A stretch of DNA of 62,191 bases from Dysgonamonadaceae bacterium (GCA_031257875.1 JAIRNV010000137.1:1-62191), one strand, 5' to 3'. Counted from the stretch's first letter, positions 26,448 to 35,880 are shown. The notes: generated by a model not told the origin, from the letters alone. Numbers and translations: made by a program.

Positions 26448-28694
26448 ATGACAAACAAGGCATTTAAAATACGCCCTTACGCGCGGTTACTTACCATGCT
26501 TGGCGAACAACTGATTAAAAACGAGCAAATAGCATTGGCCGAATTGATTAAGAACGCTTACGATGCCGATGCCGATTGGGTAAAAATCAGTTTTGTCGGC
26601 TTTAGCGAAAAGTTTGAAAAATCACCTGAATCAAAAATCATTATCGAAGATAATGGTTGCGGTATGACACTGGATGTGATTGAAAAAAATTGGATGAATC
26701 CGGCAACACCAAACAAAAAAGCACGGACGGGAGAAGAAAAACGTTCTGACGAGAAAAAAAGAGTGATACAAGGTGAAAAAGGGATAGGACGTTTTGCTAT
26801 ACTGAAATTAGGGAAAAAGATAACAATAACTACCCATCCGAAAAGTAGCAGTGAAGAACATGTAATCAATTATGATTTATCTGCTTACGATGATGACTTT
26901 TTATCAATAAACGGCGTCGAAAAAGAACTCTACATTGACGATATTTCCATAGATGTAACTTCACAATCACCTGTTCAAATCATAGACAGAGAGGTCATTG
27001 TAAACAATCATAAATTTGCAAACGAAAACGAAAAAGGGACAAGAATTGAAATATCCAATCTCAAAGGCGAATGGAGTCAAAAAAAAATAGAGGAAGTAGA
27101 TAAAGAATCTCAAAAATTGCAATCCATTTTTGATAAGATATTTCATAAACAAACAAACGATGTTTTTGAAATAGGATTTGAAATTAATGATAAACGAATA
27201 AATGTTTCGGATAAAACAATCGAACAACTATCCAATTTACTGAACGATACGGCTGTTTTAAAAATAACGGATGGAAAATATAAAGAAAAGGAAAAGTTGT
27301 TTGAGTTAAAAATTAATGGAGCTCCCATTAAATTAGAGTTGAAAGATGCGCTAATATCAGGCTTATCTGATTTCAAAGAACATTTTATAAGTTATGATCT
27401 ATTTGTAAATCCTGACATTAGAAAAAGTGATTGTGGAGACTTTGGCTTTAATTTTTTTATTTTTGATTTTACCGCAAAAAGAGAGTCACGCTATTATCTT
27501 AATAAGGAAGATGCAAAAGCAATAAAAGAGCACCGTATTTATTTGTATCGCGATAAAATACGGGTTGCACCCTATGGCGACCCTGATAATGATTGGATTG
27601 GCACCGACAAGAAAAGAGCAGTTGGACGTTCCGGCAATTATTTAAGTAACGACCAAATAATCGGTTTTGTGGATATTACTAAAAAATACAATCCAAAATT
27701 AAAGGATAAAACCAATCGGGAAGGATTAATTGAAGAAGGGAACGCGACAAAAGATTTTATAGTGCTGCTACAAACTATCTTACTTTATGTTCGCCAACAT
27801 CCGTATGCTCAATATAAGCAAAGGATTGAACAGGAGGAAGAACAAAAAATCAATAAATTGCGCATTGTGGATAGTAAATTTGCGGCTCTTGAAAAAAGCA
27901 TACAGGGAAATACCATTGCAATGAACGCATACAACGATGTCGTTAAATCATATAAAGTGGAGCAGGACTTTTATAAAAAGCAACTTGAAACTACTACAGA
28001 CTTGGCAGGTGTCGGTTTATCTGTTGAAACAGCATCACACGATATTATGATGATGCTTAATAAAGGAGTAGAAGCCATTGACAGTTTAATAAAAGATATA
28101 AACGGCAATGTACTTTCGGAAACAGAAATAACAGAAGAACTGCTTAAAATCAGAGGCATTTTTTCTTTTGTCGATACCCAAATGAAAGATATACAGTTGT
28201 TATTTAAATCTTCAAAGCAAAGACGCAGAGCAATAAGAGTTAGTGATATTCTGGAAAAAGTAGTGACCATATACAAACGGACATTAAATCGCGAAAATGT
28301 AACTTTAAAAATAGAAAAAAAAGGCTCGCCTGTCATTGCAAAATGTACGGATGCTGTGTTGTTGCAATTACTGATAAATCTGTTTGACAATGCTGTCTAT
28401 TGGTTATCGGTGATAAACATTCAAGACAAGAAAATTATCATAACAATGGATGGAGAAAATCAGCAACTCATATTTTCTGATAATGGTCCCGGAATTAGAG
28501 ATGACGATAAACCCTATATTTTTGAGGCTTTTTATTCGGGCAAAGAAGAAGGCAGAGGGCTGGGTTTGTATATCGCACGACAGTTATTAAACCGAATGGG
28601 TTATTCTATTGATTTGGCGGAAATGAAATCAGAAAAAATATTGTCAGGAGCGAACTTTGTTGTAAACTTTATTAAATCGGATGAAAATGAGTAA
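26448..28694 (+). CDS. Protein with two GHKL ATPase modules: MORC/Hsp90-like plus histidine-kinase-like
   Basis: A 748-residue soluble protein. The N-terminal GHKL ATPase shows ELIKNAYDADAD (E32, N36), DNGCGM from D68 and GIGRFAILKLGKK from about 112, as in Hsp90/MutL/MORC proteins. The centre (about 150-450) is alpha/beta with no motif I can name; KYNPKLKDKTNREGLIEEG lies near its end. A coiled coil follows, then VETASHDIMMMLNKG, which resembles a kinase H-box with His531. A second complete GHKL ATPase ends the protein: N644/N648, DNGPGI from D678, then EEGRGLGLYIARQLL. No membrane segment or sensor domain is seen. It is coupled to a methyltransferase and a receiver-like gene, so it may sense DNA or its modification and signal by phosphotransfer. 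Confidence 0.8.
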   Translation: MTNKAFKIRPYARLLTMLGEQLIKNEQIALAELIKNAYDADADWVKISFVGFSEKFEKSPESKIIIEDNGCGMTLDVIEKNWMNPATPNKKARTGEEKRSDEKKRVIQGEKGIGRFAILKLGKKITITTHPKSSSEEHVINYDLSAYDDDFLSINGVEKELYIDDISIDVTSQSPVQIIDREVIVNNHKFANENEKGTRIEISNLKGEWSQKKIEEVDKESQKLQSIFDKIFHKQTNDVFEIGFEINDKRINVSDKTIEQLSNLLNDTAVLKITDGKYKEKEKLFELKINGAPIKLELKDALISGLSDFKEHFISYDLFVNPDIRKSDCGDFGFNFFIFDFTAKRESRYYLNKEDAKAIKEHRIYLYRDKIRVAPYGDPDNDWIGTDKKRAVGRSGNYLSNDQIIGFVDITKKYNPKLKDKTNREGLIEEGNATKDFIVLLQTILLYVRQHPYAQYKQRIEQEEEQKINKLRIVDSKFAALEKSIQGNTIAMNAYNDVVKSYKVEQDFYKKQLETTTDLAGVGLSVETASHDIMMMLNKGVEAIDSLIKDINGNVLSETEITEELLKIRGIFSFVDTQMKDIQLLFKSSKQRRRAIRVSDILEKVVTIYKRTLNRENVTLKIEKKGSPVIAKCTDAVLLQLLINLFDNAVYWLSVINIQDKKIIITMDGENQQLIFSDNGPGIRDDDKPYIFEAFYSGKEEGRGLGLYIARQLLNRMGYSIDLAEMKSEKILSGANFVVNFIKSDENE

Positions 28695-29844
28695 TGTATT
28701 AGATTTGTTTAAAGGTGTTGGAGTCATCATTGATGATGACTTAAAACCCGAAAAAGAAGATGCTGACCAAAAAATATTTGATATTAAAAAATCATTTGAC
28801 GATGAGAACGTTCCTTTGTTAACATATTGGGAATTGCCAAACAAGGAAGTTATTCATTTTAAGTCCGTTAGTTTTATTCTATTGGATTGGGATTTGTATG
28901 GATTAGGAAGTACTTTGCCACAATCCGCAATTAATGATAATATCGAATTTATCAAACAAATTAATAATGTCTGCTTTGTGCCGATTTTTATTTTTAGCAA
29001 TGAAAGTAAACAAGATATTGAGTTGAAATTAACGGAAGTTGGTTTATATGATGCTTTAAAAAGTAATCACATTTTTGTGGAATCAAAAAGTGAATTGAAA
29101 AACACTAAGGCCTTATTTGGAAAAATCGAAGAATGGGTAAAACAAACTCCTTCAATTTATGTGCTGAAAGAATGGGATTTGGCTTTGCGAAAAGCGAAAA
29201 ACAGTCTGTTTTGGGATTTATATCATATCAACCCTGAGTGGGCAAAAGTTTTTTACGGAACAATAAAAAAAGATGGTGGAGATGTATCTTATGAAACGAG
29301 TGAGATTTTATTTGAAAATCTAAAAACACGTACACTGCCTGTTGAGTTTGACGCTTCAATTTTATCTGTGTCTACTACTGTAACTATTACTCCCGATGAA
29401 ATAAAACAGGTTTTAGAAGGACAACGATTCAGAAAACATAACTTGGATATGATTTTTACAGGCGATATTTTTTTTAAAGATGGCAAGTATTATATAAATG
29501 TTCGTCCGCAATGCGATTGTATTCCAAGAAAAAAAGGGCAAACTATTGACGATATAGCGGTATATTTAATAGAGGCAAAAACGCTGAAACATTTAGACAA
29601 ACATTATGATAAAGATTATGGGCTTTTTAAAGACAAAGATTCTCAATTCACAGTATTTCCTGTTAATGATAAAAAAGCGATACAATTTGAATTTAAGTTG
29701 TTTACTGTCGAGCAATTTAAAGATTGGAAGACATACAGAATAGGTACTTTATTGCCTCCTTTCATTACAAGACTAATTCAAAAATATGTAGCATATATGC
29801 AGCGACAAGGATTGCCAAGAATACCTGAAGAAGCAATAAAATAA
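28681..29844 (+). CDS. Receiver-like protein with unrecognised effector region
   Basis: A 387-residue protein overlapping the kinase-like gene by 14 bp. Residues 1-150 look like a divergent receiver domain: an acidic pocket after beta-1 (GVIIDDD, 18-20), SFILLDWDLYGLG with D69 at the phospho-acceptor position, and PIFIFSNES at the beta-4 position. The rest (150-387) matches no DNA-binding output domain I know; it contains WDLALRKAKNSLFWDLYHINPEWA and YYINVRPQCDCIPRKKGQ. It is probably the partner of the upstream kinase-like protein and could be the effector. ATG codons at 28681 and 28687 are both possible. Confidence 0.65.
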   Translation: MKMSNVLDLFKGVGVIIDDDLKPEKEDADQKIFDIKKSFDDENVPLLTYWELPNKEVIHFKSVSFILLDWDLYGLGSTLPQSAINDNIEFIKQINNVCFVPIFIFSNESKQDIELKLTEVGLYDALKSNHIFVESKSELKNTKALFGKIEEWVKQTPSIYVLKEWDLALRKAKNSLFWDLYHINPEWAKVFYGTIKKDGGDVSYETSEILFENLKTRTLPVEFDASILSVSTTVTITPDEIKQVLEGQRFRKHNLDMIFTGDIFFKDGKYYINVRPQCDCIPRKKGQTIDDIAVYLIEAKTLKHLDKHYDKDYGLFKDKDSQFTVFPVNDKKAIQFEFKLFTVEQFKDWKTYRIGTLLPPFITRLIQKYVAYMQRQGLPRIPEEAIK

Positions 29845-29874
29845 TATTACATCAATCCCCCTCTGCCCCGCCGG

Positions 29875-31062
29875 CAGGGCAAACGCATCTTAATTTTAAT
29901 ATATTTTAAATACTAAAGATTTTCCATTTCCGTTTGTGTAATAAAAAAAGAAAGATGCAAACACGTATCAGTTATTTTACAGAGTTAACCGATCCACGCG
30001 TGGACAGGACAAAAGAGCATTTGATGGAGGACATAATCTTCATAACGGTTGCAGCGGTTATTTGTGGCGCAGAGACATGGAATGATATTGAAAATTACGG
30101 TAAATCAAAAGAGATCCGGTTAAGGCAATATCTACAGTTACCCAACGGTATTCCATCACATGACACTTTCAACCGGTTTTTCAGTGCGTTAGACCCTGAG
30201 GAATTTGAGCAGGCTTTCCTGTGTTGGATAAAAGACACCCGGAACTGACGCATGGCGACGTTGTCAGCATAGATGGAAAAACCTCATGTGGTTCACAGGG
30301 AGGAAATTCCAAACGGGCAATTCATATTGTCAGTGCATGGTCAAAAGCCAACCAGTTGAGTTTGGGACAAGTCAAGGTCGATGCAAAGTCAAATGAAATT
30401 ACGGCCATACCCAAATTATTGGAAGTATTAGTACTTCATGGCTGCCTGGCTACCATAGATGCGATGGGCTGTCAATGGGACATCGCCGCTAAAATAATAG
30501 AAAAAGGGGCGATTATCTCTTAGCCGTTAAGGGCAATCAGGGTTGCCTGGAAGAGAACGCCGAACGAACCGTCCGCTTTACCGGGCCTGTATCGGAATGG
30601 ATAGAGGATGATTTTGGTCATGGCCGTATTGAACAGAGGAAATGTACGCTCTATAATGATCTTTCATTTATAGACAATGCTTCGGCATGGAGAAATCTAA
30701 CGGCCACAGTAAAAATAGAAGCAACCCGCTACATCAAATCAAGCGGAAAAGAGGAAAAAGAGACACGGCTTTATATTACTTCTTCTAAGGAAAATGCAGA
30801 AGTGATTGGCAAAGGCGTCCGTTCACACTGGGGTATCGAAAATAATCTGCATTGGCAATTGGATGTTTCTTTCAGGGAAGATGAGAGCCGGAAAAGAGAG
30901 GGATATGCTGCCCAAAATTTTTCAATACTCAATCGAATTACCCTCAATCTCATCAAACACGAACAGTCAAAAAAGAGAAGTGTGAAGGGTAAAAGACTCG
31001 ATGCCGGTTGGAATAATGATTATTTATTGAAAATCCTAACGAATTAAGATGCGTTTGCCCTG
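29875..31062 (+). mobile_element. ISAs1-type insertion sequence, decayed
   Basis: About 1.19 kb bounded by 20-bp terminal inverted repeats CAGGGCAAACGCATCTTAAT (29875-29894) and the exact complement at 31043-31062. The single transposase gene has two frameshifts. No matching direct repeats are visible in the adjacent bases (GCCCCGCCGG left, CCCTTCCTCC right). It lies 30 bp downstream of the receiver-like gene and so may have replaced or cut off further genes of that island. Confidence 0.85.
29955..31047 (+). pseudogene. ISAs1-family DDE transposase, two frameshifts
   Basis: Three frames together give a full transposase: MQTRISYFTELTDPRVDRTKEH with SHDTFNRFFSALDPEEFEQAF; then THGDVVSIDGKTSCGS (first Asp of the DDE site); then DYLLAVKGNQG, RSHWGIENNLHWQLDVSFREDESR and NFSILNRITLNLIKHE. 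The shifts lie near 30235 and in a GGGG run near 30507. Each fits the loss of one base; the second reads as GGGGC where ISAs1 proteins need GGGGGC. ISAs1 transposases are single-frame, so this is decay or sequencing error rather than programmed shifting. Confidence 0.88.
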
Positions 31063-31103
31063 CCCTTCCTCCAAAAGAAATTTTTTTTTATAACAATTTT
31101 AAC

Positions 31104-31111
31104 TACCTTTG
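31104..31111 (+). promoter_or_regulatory. ftsY -7 element TACCTTTG
   Basis: TACCTTTG, 31 nt upstream of the ftsY ATG, matches TAnnTTTG. Confidence 0.5.
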
Positions 31112-31142
31112 CGTTGCATTGTTTGATAATTTATAATCATTT

Positions 31143-32093
31143 ATGGGCATATTTAATTTTTTCTCTACAAATAAAAAAGAAAATCTGGATAAGGGATTGT
31201 CGAAGACAAAAGAAAATGTATTTTCAAAATTAACGCGCGTAATTGCCGGAAAATCAAAGGTTGATGAGAATATTCTGGACGAACTGGAAGAGGTTTTGAT
31301 TACTTCCGACGTTGGCGTGGAAACGACTTTGAAAATCATTGCCCGGATTGAAAAAAGAATTGCCAGGGAAAAATATATTGATTCCACAGAACTTACTCAT
31401 ATTCTCAGGGATGAAATTGCATCCTTGCTGATCGATAATCATACGGAAGAATCGGCGGATTTCGAATTGCCGGAAGGACAAATACCGTATGTAATTATGG
31501 TCGTAGGTGTGAATGGCGTAGGCAAAACGACTACCATCGGGAAGCTGGCTCACCATTTCAAAAAAGCCGGAAAGAAAGTTTATCTGGGCGCTGCCGATAC
31601 TTTCCGCGCTGCCGCCGTGGAACAGTTAACGGTTTGGAGCGAGCGCGTCGAAGTCCCCATCGTAAAGCAGAAAATGGGCGCCGACCCTGCTTCCGTGGCT
31701 TACGACACTTTGAGTTCGGCGGTTGCCAACAACGCCGACGTAATCATTGTCGACACCGCCGGTCGCCTCCACAACAAAACTGGCCTGATGAACGAATTGA
31801 CAAAAATCAAAAACGTCATGAAAAAGGTTGTTCCCTCGGCGCCGCAGGAAGTTTTGCTGGTGCTAGACGGCTCAACCGGGCAAAACGCTTTTGAGCAGGC
31901 CAAACAATTTACTGCCGCAACCGAAGTTACTGCTTTGGCTATCACCAAACTGGACGGTACGGCCAAAGGCGGCGTCGTAATCGGCATTTCCGACCAGTTC
32001 AATGTCCCTGTAAAATACATCGGTTTGGGCGAAGGGTTAGACGATTTGCAGGTATTCAGGAAACGCGAGTTTGTAGACTCTTTATTCGGATAA
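31143..32093 (+). CDS. ftsY: Signal recognition particle receptor FtsY
   Basis: The SRP receptor GTPase that delivers ribosome-nascent chain complexes to the membrane; 316 residues, the short Bacteroidota form lacking a long acidic A domain. The N domain is helical (LDELEEVLITSDVGVETTLKII). The G domain has GVNGVGKTTTIGKLAHH from about residue 122, DTFRAAAVEQL, DTAGR at about 204 and TKLDGTAKGG near 260. GEGLDDLQVF and a terminal FVDSLFG close the protein. Single gene with its own promoter. Confidence 0.96.
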   Translation: MGIFNFFSTNKKENLDKGLSKTKENVFSKLTRVIAGKSKVDENILDELEEVLITSDVGVETTLKIIARIEKRIAREKYIDSTELTHILRDEIASLLIDNHTEESADFELPEGQIPYVIMVVGVNGVGKTTTIGKLAHHFKKAGKKVYLGAADTFRAAAVEQLTVWSERVEVPIVKQKMGADPASVAYDTLSSAVANNADVIIVDTAGRLHNKTGLMNELTKIKNVMKKVVPSAPQEVLLVLDGSTGQNAFEQAKQFTAATEVTALAITKLDGTAKGGVVIGISDQFNVPVKYIGLGEGLDDLQVFRKREFVDSLFG

Positions 32094-32139
32094 TCCGTTT
32101 TTCCCTTTGCCGGGATTAGTGATTTGAACACAAATTCAA

Positions 32140-32866
32140 TTGACAAAAAAAAATAATTATATGGCGCTTGAATATACAGGGACGGATAATTTGGAAGTGA
32201 TGCAAAAGGCCGAAAACTACAACGGCTTTCTTCTTTCGCTCATTATGCGGCAACAGCCTTCCATTGCGGGTAAAATGCTGGACATAGGAGCCGGCATCGG
32301 TCTTTTTGCAGAGGCAATCTTAAAAAAAGGTTACAACATACATTGCGTGGAACCGGATGCGAACCAGGCTTCACGGCTTGAAAACAAAGGCCTCACGGTA
32401 AGCGCATCCATCAACGGGATTGCGGATGAAAGTTTTGACTTTATTTATGCTTTCAATGTTCTGGAACATATAGAAGATGATCGGAAAGAGTTGGAACTTT
32501 GGGCAAAGAAACTGAAACCGGGCGGCAAATTGCTGATCTACGTGCCTGCGTTTAATCTGCTTTACTCAAGTATGGACAAGAAAGTAGGACACTTCAGGAG
32601 AGATACCGCCGGCGGCAACTGAGCCAAATGGTAGTAGATGCCGGATTAACGCCTGTCGGTGAAGCAAAATATGCAGACAGTCTCGGCTTTTTCATAACCC
32701 TGTTATACAGACTCATTTATAAGAAAAATAGGGGGGGGGAATTCTAAACGAAAGAACCCTGGTCTTCTACGATAGATACCTCTTCCCCTTAAGCAAACTG
32801 GGAGATTGTTTCCTGTATAAACTCTTGGGGAAAAATATATTTATAGTTTCCGAAAAAAAACGGTAA
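32140..32866 (+). pseudogene. Class I SAM methyltransferase, two frameshifts (one at a G9 tract)
   Basis: The first frame gives MALEYTGTDNLEVMQKAENYNGF, motif I MLDIGAGIGLFAEAILKKG, HCVEPDANQA, and FDFIYAFNVLEHIEDDRKELELW with KPGGKLLIYVPAF. It shifts near 32600, where AGAGAGA appears to hold an extra GA; the next frame reads YRRRQLSQMVVDAGLTPVGEAKYADSLGFF. A run of nine G (32731-32739) shifts it again, and the third frame reads ILNERTLVFYDRYLFPLSKLGD to a TAA at 32866. One more G would join frames two and three. Intact, it would be about 240 residues. It may be inactive, phase-variable or a sequence error. Confidence 0.75.
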
Positions 32867-32873
32867 GGTCATT

Positions 32874-34202
32874 ATGAGAAAAAACAAAGTTGATATAATC
32901 ACTTTGGGCTGTTCAAAAAATCTGGTCGACTCGGAATTGCTGATGCGGCAGTTTACTGCAAACGGTTTTTCCGTTGCGCACGACGCGGAAAAAACCGGCG
33001 GGGAAATCGTTGTCGTCAATACTTGCGGATTTATAGAAAGCGCCAGGGAAGAGTCGATTAACATGATTCTCCGGCTCGGCGAAGCAAAGAAAAGCAAACA
33101 GGTACGAAAACTTTTTGTCATGGGTTGCCTTTCCGAAAGATATAAAAAAGAACTGGAAAAACTGATACCCGAAGTCGACAAGTTTTACGGGAAATTCAAC
33201 TGGAAAGAATTGCTGTCCGATTTGGGAAAACCTTATCACACGGAATTATCGTCCGAAAGAACGCTCACAACGCCGGCGCATTACGCTTACGTCAAAATAG
33301 CGGAAGGCTGCGACCGCAAATGTTCCTACTGCTCCATCCCGTTGATTACCGGTAAATACCGTTCCCGAAGCATGGAAGAAATAGAAACGGAAGTTCGCAG
33401 TCTGGCAAGTCGGGGCGTCAAGGAATTTCAACTGATTGCCCAGGATTTAACTTATTACGGACTGGATATTTACAAAAAATCCGGTATCGCGGAATTAACC
33501 GACCGCCTTTCGGATATTCCGGGTGTGGAATGGATTCGTTTACATTATGCCTATCCGGCGCAATTTCCTTTGGATTTACTGAAAGTAATGCGCGAAAAAG
33601 ATAATGTCTGCAAATACCTGGATATTGCGTTGCAACACAGCAGCGATGCGATGTTGAAAAAGATGCGGCGGCATATCACCCGCGCCGAAACCGTTGAGTT
33701 ATTGCAAACCGTTCGACGGGAAGTTCCGGGTATTCATCTTCGGACTACAATGATGGTAGGCCATCCGGGCGAAACGGATGCGGATTTTGCCGATATGTCG
33801 GATTTCATTCGCAAAATGCGGTTTGAACGTTTGGGCGCTTTTACTTATTCCGCCGAAGAAGGGACTTATTCCCACAGGAATTACAAAGACAACATTCCGC
33901 CGGAAATCAAAAACAAACGGATAGACGAATTGATGTCGTTGCAGGAACAGATTGCTCACGAAATCAATGAAAACAAAACGGGACAAACGTTGAAAGTCAT
34001 CATTGACCGCGAAGAATCCGGCTTTTATATCGGCCGGACAGAATACGATTCCCCGGAAGTTGACCCTGAAGTGCTGATGGAAAAAACACAAAAAGCAGTT
34101 GCCGGCGAGTTTTACCATGTAAAAATTACCGGAACGCAGTCATTTGATTTATTAGGAAAATTTAATACGGGTGGAGGGTCAAGGGTTAAAGGTAAAAGGT
34201 AA
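32874..34202 (+). CDS. rimO: Ribosomal protein S12 methylthiotransferase RimO
   Basis: A radical-SAM enzyme that methylthiolates the conserved aspartate of ribosomal protein S12. The 442 residues show the N-terminal MTTase domain (VDIITLGCSKNLVDSELLMRQF), the radical-SAM cysteines at about 146, 150 and 153 in AEGCDRKCSYCSIPLITGKYRSR, and a C-terminal TRAM domain. The CSIP sequence and Cys-Ser-Lys-Asn start favour RimO over MiaB. The last residues (about GGGSRVKGKR) are read from a downstream AAGGGTA repeat, so the C-terminus has been extended by repeat insertion. Confidence 0.94.
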   Translation: MRKNKVDIITLGCSKNLVDSELLMRQFTANGFSVAHDAEKTGGEIVVVNTCGFIESAREESINMILRLGEAKKSKQVRKLFVMGCLSERYKKELEKLIPEVDKFYGKFNWKELLSDLGKPYHTELSSERTLTTPAHYAYVKIAEGCDRKCSYCSIPLITGKYRSRSMEEIETEVRSLASRGVKEFQLIAQDLTYYGLDIYKKSGIAELTDRLSDIPGVEWIRLHYAYPAQFPLDLLKVMREKDNVCKYLDIALQHSSDAMLKKMRRHITRAETVELLQTVRREVPGIHLRTTMMVGHPGETDADFADMSDFIRKMRFERLGAFTYSAEEGTYSHRNYKDNIPPEIKNKRIDELMSLQEQIAHEINENKTGQTLKVIIDREESGFYIGRTEYDSPEVDPEVLMEKTQKAVAGEFYHVKITGTQSFDLLGKFNTGGGSRVKGKR

Positions 34203-34267
34203 AGGGTAAAAGGTGAAGGGCGACCCTTTACCCTTGACCTTTCACCCTTTACCCTTTACCCTTGACC
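34176..34267. repeat. AAGGGTA heptamer palindrome, copy 1
   Basis: About 45 bp of AAGGGTAAAAGGT-like units is followed by the complementary ACCCTTTACCC units, forming a long imperfect hairpin after rimO. The left arm encodes the last residues of RimO. The same design recurs at 35778-35880. A terminator or mRNA 3'-end stabiliser role is inferred. Confidence 0.8.
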
Positions 34268-34300
34268 CGTTGCCTTTCATCATTAATCATTTATAACAAC

Positions 34301-34588
34301 ATGAACTCTACAGAATTTACTACAGCATTAGCTAAAAAATTGGAACTGTCCAGGTTAGAAGCCGGAATAAGACTGGATAATTTATTGTCCGTAATTACTG
34401 AGGAACTCGTAAACGGTCATGTAATTTCTATTGCCAACTTCGGCAATTTAGAAGTAAGGAAAAGAAAAGAAAGAGTAAGCATTCATCCCGTAACGGGAAA
34501 AAAAATGTTGCTCCCGCCCAAAATGGTAGTGAAATTTAAGCCTTCCGCATCTTTCAACAAAAAAATAAAAGACTTGAATTATGAATGA
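34301..34588 (+). CDS. HU-family DNA-binding protein
   Basis: A 95-residue HU/IHF-fold protein starting MNSTEFTTALAKKLELSRLEAG (ATG at 34301; the open frame extends upstream only through repeat sequence). The beta-arm region reads GNLEVRKRKERVSIHPVTGKKMLLPPKMVVKFKPSASF, with the RxxxxxxNPxTG-like arm motif changed to HPVTG. A nucleoid-associated role is expected. Its stop overlaps the next gene, which also begins with an HU-like domain, so the two are co-translated and may interact. Confidence 0.88.
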   Translation: MNSTEFTTALAKKLELSRLEAGIRLDNLLSVITEELVNGHVISIANFGNLEVRKRKERVSIHPVTGKKMLLPPKMVVKFKPSASFNKKIKDLNYE

Positions 34589-35789
34589 AATAATCAGCCT
34601 GCAGGATTTAGTCGTTCGTTTAACTGAAAAATTCAACAGCAACCCGGACGACGCCGAAACATTGGTAAAAAAATGTTTTGATATCATGGAAGAAGGTCTC
34701 GTAAATGATAAATTTCTAAAAATAAGAAATTTGGGTACATTTAAACTTGCCTGGGTAGAAGACAGTGAAAGCGTTGTCGTTTCAACCGGTGAAAAAGTTT
34801 TAATTCCGGCGCACTACACAGTAACATTTTCTCCGGATATCGAACTCTCGGAAATAGTTAACGCACCTTATGCTTCTATGGAAACTGCCGAAATAGAAGA
34901 AACCGGCTATCGGGAAAGAATCGAAGACGCATTGGACGACAGCGACGACGAAGATGAAGTGAATGAAAATTCAGCACAGTCCGGTTATTTCTGGAGTAGA
35001 CCCGAAACGCCCCAAAAACCGGAAAGCATGGTCCCGGAAGATAAACCGACAGAGCCGGGAAAAAAGCCGGAAGTAGTAGCGGAACCGGAAAAGCCGCAGG
35101 AAGAACCCGAAATCATAGAAGTCAAACCGGAAATAACGGAAAAAGTCTCCGAAACAACAGAGGTCAAACCGGAAGATAAAAAAGAAGAAAAGTTTGAAAA
35201 TGAAGAAGAGGAAGAACCGGAGTACTACGAACCGTACGATGAAGACCATAGCTGGATTCAGGCAAATAAAGGCCTCTTCCGGTTCCTTGTCCTTATTATT
35301 TCCGGATTAATTCTGTTTTTTGCCGGCCGCTATTTTTACCCCAAAATACAAACTGCATCCATAGCCGATTCGGTTTCGGTCTATTCATCTTCGACCGGTC
35401 GGACGGAACACACCGGCGCCGAAAGTCAGGAACCGGCGAAAGAAAACGATTCTGCAACAACACCGGCCGTTGATACGCAACCGAAAAATCAACCGCAGGA
35501 GACGCAAAAAGTCGAAAGGCAGCCTGCAAAAAAGCATATTGATACGCACTACACGATACTCGAGGGAGAACGGTTGAACATAATCGCTTTGCGGGAATAC
35601 GGTCATAAGGCTTTCTGGGTTTATATTTACGATGAAAACCGTGAAGTTATCTACGATCCCGACAGGATAGAGCCGGGAACGGTAATCTACATTCCTCCGA
35701 TGGAAAAATACGGAATAGATAAAGACAACCCCGAATCGGTCAATAAAGCGCTGATATTACAGCAACAATACAAAAAAGGTGAAGGGTAA
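34581..35789 (+). CDS. HU-like domain, membrane segment and LysM domain protein
   Basis: A 402-residue protein. Residues 1-90 are HU-like (LQDLVVRLTEKFNSNPDDAETLVKKCFDIMEEG, then IRNLGTFKLAWVEDSE). A long acidic, Pro/Glu-rich linker follows (about 100-225), then one membrane segment (about 233-252, FRFLVLIISGLILFFAGRYF) and a Ser/Thr/Gln-rich linker. The C-terminal domain is LysM-like (HYTILEGERLNIIALREYGHKAFWVYIYDENR, then EPGTVIYIPP). It appears to connect a cytoplasmic HU-fold part to periplasmic peptidoglycan. It is the second HU-to-wall protein in this window (compare 14076-14993). Confidence 0.82.
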   Translation: MNEIISLQDLVVRLTEKFNSNPDDAETLVKKCFDIMEEGLVNDKFLKIRNLGTFKLAWVEDSESVVVSTGEKVLIPAHYTVTFSPDIELSEIVNAPYASMETAEIEETGYRERIEDALDDSDDEDEVNENSAQSGYFWSRPETPQKPESMVPEDKPTEPGKKPEVVAEPEKPQEEPEIIEVKPEITEKVSETTEVKPEDKKEEKFENEEEEEPEYYEPYDEDHSWIQANKGLFRFLVLIISGLILFFAGRYFYPKIQTASIADSVSVYSSSTGRTEHTGAESQEPAKENDSATTPAVDTQPKNQPQETQKVERQPAKKHIDTHYTILEGERLNIIALREYGHKAFWVYIYDENREVIYDPDRIEPGTVIYIPPMEKYGIDKDNPESVNKALILQQQYKKGEG

Positions 35790-35880
35790 AAGGTAAAGGG
35801 TGAAGGGTAAAAGGTAAAGGGTACATGGCTCACCCTGCACCTTTTACCCTTTACCCTTCACCCTTTCACCCTTTACCCTT
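35778..35880. repeat. AAGGGTA heptamer palindrome, copy 2
   Basis: Arms of AAGGGTAAAAGGT-type units and their complements surround a short centre (ACATGGCTCACC). The left arm overlaps the end of the HU-LysM gene. It is the same family as 34176-34267. Confidence 0.8.

Noticed and set aside
29955-31047. Programmed frameshifting in the transposase
   Set aside because: ISAs1 transposases are single-frame; two separate shifts without slippery signals fit decay or error.
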